From Myxococcales bacterium (lineage in GTDB: Bacteria; Myxococcota_A; Polyangia; Polyangiales; Polyangiaceae), in the NCBI GenBank assembly GCA_903642325.1, contig CAHJWM010000018.1:1-64000 (forward strand): a stretch of DNA of 64,000 nt, read 5' to 3'. Under the pieces are notes generated by a model. The model saw only the letters and a list, made by a program, of their open reading frames with translations. It did not search any database and was not told the origin of the DNA. Every line of letters starts with the position of its first letter. The stretch's first letter is position 1. Shown here piece by piece: positions 54,133-62,092 of this stretch. The position numbers and the translations under genes were made by a program.

Positions 54133-54530
54133 ATGGGAGCTCTGTCTGCGGCTCCCTGTTCAAGCTTCGTGCCATGCACTCGTACAAGATGGACCATTTG
54201 CTGGAAAGACGGCGCCTCAGCAACCGCTCGTTGCATGACGTTAGTTGGCAGGCGCTCTGCAGGTCAGGTATCTCAAATCGAGACCCGCTGAAGCAGATGC
54301 GCCGCTCGTCGTTTAGCCCGCGAACCCGTCGCAGCGTCCCAACCATAGACGGGGCGCGCAGGGCCGGATAGGCCGCCCGCACGGGGTTAATCTATGGTTT
54401 GCGCGGTTAGGTCTGCGTCCGACAATGTTCAAGTGCGCGGCGGTGCCGCAACCGCTTCTTTGCATTCATCGGTTGCGCTGCGACGACCCAGTTGCCTGCG
54501 AGCGTGGCCATGAGCTCGGCGAGGGGCGGG
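54133..54530. other. Upstream region of the toxin gene, nothing recognised
   Basis: No convincing gene. Open frames continue the toxin frame upstream but are Arg-rich. Promoter not placed. Confidence 0.45.
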
Positions 54531-54800
54531 TGCTCATGATCGGTGCGATTCGCCAGAGCTTCTCTCAGGGTCCGCGCGAGCGACCAATTCAACCGGCTTC
54601 GGGAAATTCTACTAGCATTCACTGACGAACCACTCGCGCAGGAAGACTACGAGGAGGCGGCCAGCTGTTTAATCGCTGCCGCACGAAAGGAATGCAGGGG
54701 TCCAGCACTGATTTCCTGCTCTGCGCGGTCGCGTCGAGGCGCAAGGTTCCAATTCTCACGACCGATGACGAATCCAGGGCCTCGCTAAGCACTACGAATC
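54531..54800 (+). pseudogene. PIN-domain (VapC) toxin remnant
   Basis: Pieces in shifted frames: GAIRQ near 54545, then QFNRLREILLAFTDEPLAQE and DYEEAAS, then LFNRCRTKGMQGSSTDFLLC and AVASRRKVPILTTDDE. This is the C-terminal half of a VapC ribonuclease, including the acidic TD and TTDDE segments. At least two frameshifts; no VapB gene. Nonfunctional. Confidence 0.7.
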
Positions 54801-54877
54801 GAGCTTCACCGGCCGCGCTGACCGTGGGCGTCTCTGCTAGCGTTACGGACGATCGGACGCGAGCACCCGAATTGAAC

Positions 54878-55621
54878 ATGAGTCTTGCCGACGATTACCG
54901 ACGTCAATTCGCCATGCGATCGTGGTCGACCGTATTCAGCCTGCTGCCTGAAATCGATGGCCAGCTCGTCCTAGACCTCGGCTGCGGCGTCGGAGATCAG
55001 GCGATTGAGCTCACGGCACGAGGCGCCCGCGTCGTGGGGATCGACGCCAATCACGAATTGTTGGCCGTGGCCCGCGCCCGAGGAATTGCTGGCGCCAGCT
55101 TTCGAATGGGCGACCTGAAGACTCCCGACGTCGAAGCTCTCGCCGATGGGATTGGGTGCAGCTTCGCGGCGGCCTACGTTCCGGATCTCACGCTGGCGCT
55201 TTCGCATTGGAAGACGTTGCTCAAACCCGGCGGGTGGGTCGCGATGGTCGAGGTAGACGATTTATTTGGTCACGAGCCGGTCCGGGCCGACACGCGCGAG
55301 CTGCTCGCCGCTTACGCACGCGATGCGTTCGACAAACAACGATACGATTTTCATATGGGAAGGAAGCTGCGCGCTCACCTCGAACAGGCCGGGTACGCCG
55401 TGACGAACGCGCAGCAGGTGCCAGATCGGGAGCTTGCCTTCGACGGTCCTGCGGATGCCGAGGTCGTCGATGCCTGGAAGGCTCGCCTCGAGCGCATGGC
55501 GAGTCTGCGCAATTTTTGTGGCTCGAGCTTCGTTTCCCTTCGGGACGACTTCATCGGTACGCTATCCCGTGCCGACCATCGTTCCGTCGCGCGGGTCTGT
55601 TGCTGTATCGCGGCGGTGTGA
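54878..55621 (+). CDS. Class I SAM-dependent methyltransferase
   Basis: 247 residues from the ATG at 54878. SAM motif I VLDLGCGVGDQAIEL (about 31-45), acidic GIDANHELL after beta-2, later LLKPGGWVAMVEVD. Family Methyltransf_11/25, acceptor unknown. The last ten residues (ARVCCCIAAV) are unusual, and a neighbouring frame continues sensibly, so the true C-terminus may have been changed by an indel near 55590. Confidence 0.88.
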   Translation: MSLADDYRRQFAMRSWSTVFSLLPEIDGQLVLDLGCGVGDQAIELTARGARVVGIDANHELLAVARARGIAGASFRMGDLKTPDVEALADGIGCSFAAAYVPDLTLALSHWKTLLKPGGWVAMVEVDDLFGHEPVRADTRELLAAYARDAFDKQRYDFHMGRKLRAHLEQAGYAVTNAQQVPDRELAFDGPADAEVVDAWKARLERMASLRNFCGSSFVSLRDDFIGTLSRADHRSVARVCCCIAAV

Positions 55622-55893
55622 ACCTGAGGCGGATGCTGGATGGCGGCATCGAACTGTACTCATGCCCGTGAATCATCGAAGCCCGCATTTTCTTGCGCAA
55701 GATAGCTTGCTGCTCACCATTCGCGGAATTGTCTCCAACCTCTGGTCGCAGCCGGGTTCGTGCCTTCCCGCTTTTCGGCAGGGCCGGCCTGCTCTAACAG
55801 CCTGGCTTAACTGTTTAGCGACGCACCGGTTGCCGTAAAGCGCGATGAAACGAGCGAGCGGCGACGTTTCATTCGCGCACACCGAGCCAGCCA

Positions 55894-57051
55894 GTGCGCG
55901 TCGAGCCGCGTCTCACGCAAGCGAATAGGCGAGCAAGTACTTTTGATTGGAACGGTGACAAGCCGTCTGCAGGCATGATCGCCATGATCTCGCCGCCGCC
56001 GGCCAATGGTTGGCCTGTGTTGGCCGGCTCCCCCATCTCGGACGTACAGCAGGATGCAAACGCGAGGACCATCACCGCCACCGATCAGTCGATCGACCAA
56101 TTGCTCTTGCAAAACGTTCCGGCGTTGCGCGGTCCGCGCATTCCTTCGCTCCAGCTGGCTGCGAACCCGGCGTCGTCGATCGGCCTGAGTGGTTTCCGTG
56201 TGATATCGTACGAGCGGTCACCACTCGCTCCCTTCTCCGCGTCGCTTCGCCCGGAAGCCAATCCGAGCGTCGTTGCGCAGCGGCTGAGCGGAGCGCTCGT
56301 CGGTGTGGTCGACCCATCCGCGGCGGTTGACCAGCGCGTTTTGGAATACCTGAAGGCCGACTTGCAGCAACTGCGCCCGCGGTTGCCCGCATCGCAAGTG
56401 CACAAGGTGGACAGCTACCTGAGCAGCTTGCCCGTGCTCGAAAAAAGCCTGGGCGAGTGCGCACTTCCGGCCCTGCCGCCGTTGCCCGACGCCTCCGGCG
56501 TGGTTGGTCGAGCTGAGGCACAATATTTGGAGATTTGTCGTCAGCAGTTCCAACTGATCAAGACCGCTTTCCAATGCGACCTGACGCGTGTCATATCCTT
56601 CACATTCGGAAACGCTAATTCAGCACTGGACGTCAGCAAAATATTGCCGCCCGGGTCGGGCATCATGGGTGGCGAAAATTACGTTATTGCGCATACCGTC
56701 GCGGCATCGGCCTCCCTCCAGGCTATCGACACCTTCTACTCGCAACAAACTGCCCAGCTCCTATTAGCGCTCAAGAATACACCCGAGGGCGCCGGCTCAG
56801 TGCTGGATAATACCTTGGTAGTTTATTACAACAATGAAGCAGAGTCTCTCGGGCACACCACGAAGGACATGCCCATACTGCTGTTCGGTGGGAAGTTTCT
56901 CAAGGTGAACGGCGGCCAGTATCTGCAGTTCACCAATCGCTATATGAGTGATTTGTGGGTGCAGACCGCGAAGGCATGGGGTTATTCGGCCCTGAGTAGC
57001 TACGGTGCTAGCCGCTGGAATCAAGGGCCAATGCCCGGCATTTACGGCTGA
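55894..57051 (+). CDS. DUF1552 family protein, N-terminally short
   Basis: 385 residues from a GTG. The DUF1552 pattern is clear from about 65 on: DQSIDQLLLQNVPA, DLTRVISFTFGNA, VVYYNNEAESLGH, MPILLFGGK and the C-terminal MSDLWVQTAKAWG. Complete members have about 430-450 residues with a Tat signal and an N-terminal region that I cannot find here, and the usual DUF1592/DUF1588 partners are absent. So the gene may be 5'-truncated. Function of the family unknown. Confidence 0.75.
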   Translation: MRVEPRLTQANRRASTFDWNGDKPSAGMIAMISPPPANGWPVLAGSPISDVQQDANARTITATDQSIDQLLLQNVPALRGPRIPSLQLAANPASSIGLSGFRVISYERSPLAPFSASLRPEANPSVVAQRLSGALVGVVDPSAAVDQRVLEYLKADLQQLRPRLPASQVHKVDSYLSSLPVLEKSLGECALPALPPLPDASGVVGRAEAQYLEICRQQFQLIKTAFQCDLTRVISFTFGNANSALDVSKILPPGSGIMGGENYVIAHTVAASASLQAIDTFYSQQTAQLLLALKNTPEGAGSVLDNTLVVYYNNEAESLGHTTKDMPILLFGGKFLKVNGGQYLQFTNRYMSDLWVQTAKAWGYSALSSYGASRWNQGPMPGIYG

Positions 57052-57382
57052 CGTTGCACGGAAAGAGCTTGCCCGGTACTGCGTGTAAACACACGTGGGC
57101 GCGGAGTGAGCGGGTGGCATGCACACGGTTTCCGCATGCGCCGCAATGGCTGGTGTCGCTCGCCGTTTCGACACAGGAGGCGCCGCAGGTGGTCTTTGCG
57201 CCACATTCGGTGGTGCATTTGCCGGCCTCGCAAACCTGGTTCGCGCCGCAAGCTTTACCGCATGTACCGCGGTTCTTCTCGTCTGAAAATTCGGTCACGC
57301 ATTGCTCAGTACACTTCGAGTAGCCGTTGTTGTAGCTCACGGTGCACGGCTTTGCCGTGCAGACGGACACGCCGTCCGCCAC
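57008..57382 (-). CDS. Cys-rich protein fragment
   Basis: Up to 124 residues. A repeated pattern CGKACGANQVCEAGKCTTEC and CGASCVETASD, HCGACGN is typical of Cys-rich repeats in secreted myxobacterial proteins. The end after CGNRVHATRS loses the pattern and the start has no signal peptide, so this is probably a piece of a larger lost gene. It overlaps the DUF1552 end on the opposite strand. Confidence 0.4.
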   Translation of the reverse strand: MADGVSVCTAKPCTVSYNNGYSKCTEQCVTEFSDEKNRGTCGKACGANQVCEAGKCTTECGAKTTCGASCVETASDTSHCGACGNRVHATRSLRAHVCLHAVPGKLFPCNVSRKCRALALDSSG

Positions 57383-57709
57383 CGCTGAGCACGCTTTGCT
57401 CGATCAAGTCCTAATTTCCGTTGGGCTCAAGGCGTATGCTGTATTTCTTGAGCGCCTAGGACGCGCCGGCAAAACCCAACGCGGGGCTGCGTTGCGCGAT
57501 GAATTATCCGCTGCGTTGAATGTAGGGTGGCTCTCGGCGCCGGAGGCGCTCAGCCCCAACATCGGCTCGATGACTTTGCCTGTGGGGACGCACTCTCGAA
57601 TTGATAAGGCTGCAAAGCACGAGTTGAAGCTGCAAGGCGCTACCGCCTTGCTCCACGCCGCGCCCAGCAGGGGCCCAGACTGCCGCGGGTGAGCCTCACT
57701 CTAGCGAAG

Positions 57710-58468
57710 TCATTGCGTGGCCAGGAAAGCGATCGCCTTGGCGCTCAGGACTCGGCTATAGATCCGCGCGTCCGAAATCTCAGCCTGCAGAGCGGGGGTG
57801 GGGGGGCTCGTGTCACCGAGAACACCGAAAGAGATGGTCGAGGGCAACGTGAGCTCGCCGGTTGCACCGGTGCGAGCGGAATCGAGTAGCCCATCGACGA
57901 ACAGGCTCCACATACCGAGTAAGCCGTCGCGTGCGATGGCGACGTGGTGCCAGCTTCCGTCGGCCACGCTGTGTTGGCTCTTCAACGCGGTGGCGTCTGC
58001 CGCCGCGTCGCCTGGATTGCCGCAGCCCATGGCAAGTTTGTCCAGCGCCAAGCTCAGGTCGAAGTCGAGGTACGCGCCTGGGAGATCGGCGTTGATGATG
58101 CGCGGGCCGCTACTCCACGACGGGCTGTCTGGTCCCAGCTGAGTACTCTTCAACCAGAACCCGATCGTGAAGTCGCGTTTCATCTGCGGCACGAAGACGA
58201 GCCCACTGCCGTTGAAGAGGGCGACGTGCCCGCGTGCGGTGTCTACCATCGAGACGACGCCACCGACTAGCGCATCACGCTCGTTGCGCGAGTGGTCGAC
58301 CCCGAGTTGGTTCCCGTTGGTGAACGGGTACCACTGGTCGGGATAGTCGACCTCGGAGGGCCCGATATCCACGGTGGCTGACACGGTCGGCGAGCTGCAC
58401 CCGAGCAGGCACAGCCCCAAGCTTGCCAGGAATTGGTGCACAGGTGGGCGGCTTTTGCCGAAATTCAT
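57710..58468 (-). CDS. LamG/concanavalin-fold lipoprotein
   Basis: 252 residues. Lipobox LCLLGC, then a laminin-G-like jelly roll (about 65-250): FTIGFWLKS, GSWHHVAIARDG, WSLFVDGLLDSARTG and a final EISDARIYSRVLSAKAIAFL, the usual end of LamG_3 domains. Such domains bind sugars or proteins. Cell-surface location inferred. It is divergent from the sigma-factor operon. Confidence 0.87.
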   Translation of the reverse strand: MNFGKSRPPVHQFLASLGLCLLGCSSPTVSATVDIGPSEVDYPDQWYPFTNGNQLGVDHSRNERDALVGGVVSMVDTARGHVALFNGSGLVFVPQMKRDFTIGFWLKSTQLGPDSPSWSSGPRIINADLPGAYLDFDLSLALDKLAMGCGNPGDAAADATALKSQHSVADGSWHHVAIARDGLLGMWSLFVDGLLDSARTGATGELTLPSTISFGVLGDTSPPTPALQAEISDARIYSRVLSAKAIAFLATQ

Positions 58469-58584
58469 CTTGTTTCAAGCAAAGTAACGCGCTCGGAGCA
58501 TCGCCGTCCATCAGTCAGTCATGCACTACTCGGCACACTGGTTGCCCTGCGCGTCGTGACACAAGAAATAGCTGAGCCCGATTT

Positions 58585-59268
58585 TTGGCTAAAACAACTA
58601 CCCAACGGCCCTCCTTAACCATTGAACCAACGGTGACTCACCCCCACTTGAGAGAAGTCGTGCCGGAGCACCCGACGCCTGAAGCGCTGGATGCCAATTC
58701 CGACGCGCGGCTAGTCAGTGCGGCGGCGGCAGGTGACCGCCATGCGATTGCGGAGATCTGGCTGAGGTACCGCAGCTTGGTCAGATCCGTGTTGCTCGCG
58801 ACCCTGGGCTTCGACCAGGAAATCGACGATCTCGTACAAGAAGTTTTCCTGGGGTTGTTCAAGGCCGTTAGCCAGGTTCGCGATGGAAAAATGCTGCCCG
58901 CCATCCTTTCGCGCATCGCCACGCGTCGCGCGGGCATGACACTGCGCAGAAGGCGAGTACGCGCCCTCACCTTCTTTTTACCCTGGGGTGAATTGCCGGA
59001 GGTCGCAGTTTCGCCACCTGATTTCGACGACCGTCTGGCGCTTTCTGCGCTGTACCGGCTGCTCGATCAAGTTCAGCAGCGGCCGCGGCTCGCGTTCCTT
59101 CTCCATCACGTTCACGGTATGGACTCAGCGACTGTCGCGGAAACGCTGGGTGTTTCGCGTTCGACCGCCAAGCGCCTGATCGCGCGTGGCAGTGAACGCG
59201 TCCTGCTGCTCGCACGGCGGGAACCGCGCCTGCAACGCTTTTTGCCACAGGAGCCAAGTAAATCATGA
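58585..59268 (+). CDS. RNA polymerase ECF-type sigma factor
   Basis: 227 residues from a TTG; a GTG at 58633 (211 residues) is an equal choice and neither has a strong ribosome-binding site. Sigma-70 region 2 (IDDLVQEVFLGLFKAV) and region 4 HTH (LAFLLHHVHGMDSATVAETL, then VSRSTAKRLIARG). Its stop overlaps the next ATG, coupling it to a FecR-like protein, the usual anti-sigma or co-regulator. Likely drives the genes downstream to the GH127 gene. Confidence 0.88.
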   Translation: MAKTTTQRPSLTIEPTVTHPHLREVVPEHPTPEALDANSDARLVSAAAAGDRHAIAEIWLRYRSLVRSVLLATLGFDQEIDDLVQEVFLGLFKAVSQVRDGKMLPAILSRIATRRAGMTLRRRRVRALTFFLPWGELPEVAVSPPDFDDRLALSALYRLLDQVQQRPRLAFLLHHVHGMDSATVAETLGVSRSTAKRLIARGSERVLLLARREPRLQRFLPQEPSKS

Positions 59269-60386
59269 CCCTACCCGAGCGGGCGTCAGCGAATGAGGTG
59301 CGCGGGCTCGTGCACTTGGCGCGCAAGAGGCTCCTACGCAGCGTGGATGCCGACCGAGATGTGCCGGGTCTGGAGCGGCTGTTTCGAGCCCAACATCGAG
59401 CGCTCACCGCACGGCGGCGGGCTCCGTATGTTTGGGCCGGAACCATCCTGGTCACGGCACTGGCCGTGCTCACTTTCCGCTCGATTTTCTCGCGCCCGCG
59501 CCACCAATTAGCCTATGCGCTCCGCCCCGCCCGGTATGAGTTCTCGGACGGCACCGTTATTTCTCTTCGCACCGGCGCCAACCTGCAGGTCTTGAGCGCC
59601 AACGAATACGCTCCTCATTTGCGGCTCACGCGCGGGGAAGCCGACGTGAGCGTCGTGCATCGCGCCGACTCGCGCTGGGATTTTTCGGCTGGCCCTTTCG
59701 ACGTCGCGGTGGTCGGCACCGCGTTCGAGCTCAATTGGGATCCAGAGCGTCAGACGTTCTCGCTCGATTTGCGACAAGGTGCGGTAAGCGTGACGGGGCC
59801 GGTGCTGGACGGGCCGCTGCTGCTGCACGCGGGGCACCGAGTCTCCGTCTTTCTCGAGACTGGTCGAGTCGCGATCGATTTGGCGCAGCCTTCGACAAGC
59901 CCGCCGCGGAGCCCATCCCCAGTGCAGGTCGCGCTGCCGGCGATGGCCGTGCCGCAGGCAGAGCCTTCCGGAAGCTCAGCCGCAGCCTCCGATGCGCCAC
60001 CCGCCCCGCGCGCAGCCCCGAAAGCCTCGTGGCGTGCTTTGGTGGGCCGCGGGCGTTTTGCCGAAGTCATCATGCAAGCGCAAGCCATGCCGATCGCGGG
60101 CTGCGTCTCGCTCTGCTCTGCTGCGGACTTACGAGCGCTCGGCGACGCGGCTCGCTACACGGGGCGCGCGGAGCTTGCCGAGCGTGCCTTTCTTCGCCTG
60201 CGCGAGCGCTTTGCCGGCTCTCCGGAAAGCACCGTGGCGGCATTTTTACTGGCGCACACCTACGAGGCACAGCATCGCTTGCAACTGGCCACGACCTGGT
60301 ACGAGAGGTACCTGAGCGAGGCCCCTTCGGGTGAGTTCTCCGCCGAAGCCAGCGCAGGTCGGGCGCGCACCGCAGCTCCGCATTGA
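59265..60386 (+). CDS. FecR-domain protein with TPR-like C-terminus
   Basis: 373 residues. Cytoplasmic N-terminus of about 55, a membrane span (about 56-75), then a FecR domain (YEFSDGTVISLRTGANLQVL, GPFDVAVVGTAFELNW, LRQGAVSV), a Pro/Ala/Ser linker (210-250) and a C-terminal helical region like a tol-pal/TPR repeat (AFLLAHTYEAQHRLQLATTW). It fits a sigma regulator spanning the inner membrane. ATGA overlap with the sigma gene. Confidence 0.87.
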   Translation: MTLPERASANEVRGLVHLARKRLLRSVDADRDVPGLERLFRAQHRALTARRRAPYVWAGTILVTALAVLTFRSIFSRPRHQLAYALRPARYEFSDGTVISLRTGANLQVLSANEYAPHLRLTRGEADVSVVHRADSRWDFSAGPFDVAVVGTAFELNWDPERQTFSLDLRQGAVSVTGPVLDGPLLLHAGHRVSVFLETGRVAIDLAQPSTSPPRSPSPVQVALPAMAVPQAEPSGSSAAASDAPPAPRAAPKASWRALVGRGRFAEVIMQAQAMPIAGCVSLCSAADLRALGDAARYTGRAELAERAFLRLRERFAGSPESTVAAFLLAHTYEAQHRLQLATTWYERYLSEAPSGEFSAEASAGRARTAAPH

Positions 60387-60390
60387 GCCG

Positions 60391-61395
60391 ATGCGCTTCT
60401 GGTCACTGCTCATCCTCGTCTGCGCGACATTTTCACTGGGCTCGACGCGCGCCTTCGCCGCGGACGTGGTGCTCGTGCACCCTGCTGGTGCGGACCCCTT
60501 CATCGAAGAGACCTATCACCGAGTTCGCGGCGAGCTGCGCGCGCAAGCCATCGCCTTCGAGCAAGAAGAGGGTGGGGCGAATGATCTTTCTGGACCGGCA
60601 AGCCAAGCGCTGCTGGGACGCGGCGCTGCTCGCGCTTGCATCTCGTTCAATTGGCACGGCGAAGCGACTGTGATCCGAGTTTGGGTGATCGAGGCCGTCG
60701 GAAAACCACCCAATTTGTCGGAGGCCGTTGCGCTCGAGCGCAACGATGAGGCGCCAACGTTACTCGCGGCCCGCGCCGTCGATCTCCTGAGCTCCGCGCT
60801 GCGACGCGCAGAACGATCAGCCCCGAGCCAAAAGCGGCTCATACCGCGGCCGGCGCGCGAATCGCCCGGCCGTTCTGGGCCTTGGCTGATCGGCGGGGGC
60901 ATGAGCGGAATCAATTTCCCAACCGGCGTGGGCTTCGCGTTCGGCCCACAAGTATCGGTCGTCCGTCGGGTATCAGCAGGACTCGGCCTCGTGATGCACG
61001 CCAGCGCGCCGCTGCTCGGCGCTCGGGTAGAAAACAGCGAAGCATCGGCGCGGCTGGTTCAAGGCCTTGCGGTTTTAGGGCTCGAAGCCGAGTTGCTTCG
61101 CCTCGGCCCCATCGGCCTGTCCCTCGACGGCGGGCTCGGAGTGCACTTCCTCCGCGCGGCCGGATCGGTGGCGGAGGGCATCGGCTCGCTTGCTGCGCGC
61201 CGCGAACGACGCTTGACCCTGGGCCTGGTCGCCGGTGCCGAAGGGTCTTTGGAGTTGAGCTCGCGGCTTTCACTAGTGCTGGGAGCGAGCGCCTTACTCT
61301 TGTTGCCGCCGCTGCAAATCGCGCTCGGTCGCGAAACAATTCACCTGAACGAACCCGGAATTCAATGGTGTGGGGGGTTGCGATTTGCGCTCTAG
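60391..61395 (+). CDS. Exported protein with beta-barrel-like C-terminus
   Basis: 334 residues from the ATG at 60391, five bases after the FecR gene. Signal peptide cleaved near AFA-AD (25). A mixed domain (25-170) is followed by alternating hydrophobic strands (about 185-334) ending in GGLRFAL with a C-terminal aliphatic/hydrophobic residue, as in outer-membrane barrels. No named family. Third gene of the sigma operon. Confidence 0.75.
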   Translation: MRFWSLLILVCATFSLGSTRAFAADVVLVHPAGADPFIEETYHRVRGELRAQAIAFEQEEGGANDLSGPASQALLGRGAARACISFNWHGEATVIRVWVIEAVGKPPNLSEAVALERNDEAPTLLAARAVDLLSSALRRAERSAPSQKRLIPRPARESPGRSGPWLIGGGMSGINFPTGVGFAFGPQVSVVRRVSAGLGLVMHASAPLLGARVENSEASARLVQGLAVLGLEAELLRLGPIGLSLDGGLGVHFLRAAGSVAEGIGSLAARRERRLTLGLVAGAEGSLELSSRLSLVLGASALLLLPPLQIALGRETIHLNEPGIQWCGGLRFAL

Positions 61396-61500
61396 CTCGC
61401 ATTTTCCTGGGCGTCGAAAGATGAGCCCCCGCCTTCGCTTGCACAACTTCTAGTGATGAACCGCTTTCGCAAGCTCGGATCTGCCGTCCGCATCGTTTGA

Positions 61501-62088
61501 ATGCTCCTTCGGAAGCAAATCGTTTTCGCTTCGTCAATCGTCATTGGGTTGACCATGGGTAGCTCGGCCTGCGCTCGAAAAACGGGCAACGCCCCAGCGC
61601 TGAAGGCAAAGCCCAGCAGCATGAAGGCTCCGCTCGCTCTGGTTTCGGGGACCGAGTTGTTGGAGCGCGTTCGCAGCAGCCGTGGGCGCGGGGTGCTGGT
61701 CAGCGTCTGGGCAACCTGGTGTACGCCTTGTCGCGCAGAGCTGCCGCTTTTGCAGCGGCTCTCGGGCAAGCTCGCGGCGCTCGGTGTGCCAATCTGGCTC
61801 CTCTCGATCGATGACGAGTACGCGCTGCCCGTGACCAAAGCATTGCTCGACTCGATGCATGTCGACTTGCCGCGCATGGCCGCTGCGCCGCCGCTCGAGA
61901 CGTTTAGCGCGACCCTGAATGTAGATTGGCCGCCTGGCACCGTCCCCGCCAGCTTTCTATTCGATGCCCAAGGGAGCCTCGTGCGCTCGTGGGCCGGTGT
62001 GGTGCGCGAAGGCGAGCTGCTGCTCGCGGTTTCGGGCCTGCCTCCCACGCCGCAGCGACGGTCCATTACTCATCCCGAGAATCCCTGA
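61501..62088 (+). CDS. TlpA-like thioredoxin-fold lipoprotein
   Basis: 195 residues. Lipobox-like SSAC (Cys24), short spacer, thioredoxin fold with active site WCTPC in VSVWATWCTPCRAEL and cis-Pro region GTVPASFLFD. Predicted periplasmic thiol-disulfide reductase. It ends 4 bp before the GH127 gene and lies about 105 bp after the barrel-like protein. Confidence 0.9.
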   Translation: MLLRKQIVFASSIVIGLTMGSSACARKTGNAPALKAKPSSMKAPLALVSGTELLERVRSSRGRGVLVSVWATWCTPCRAELPLLQRLSGKLAALGVPIWLLSIDDEYALPVTKALLDSMHVDLPRMAAAPPLETFSATLNVDWPPGTVPASFLFDAQGSLVRSWAGVVREGELLLAVSGLPPTPQRRSITHPENP

Positions 62089-62092
62089 ATCC

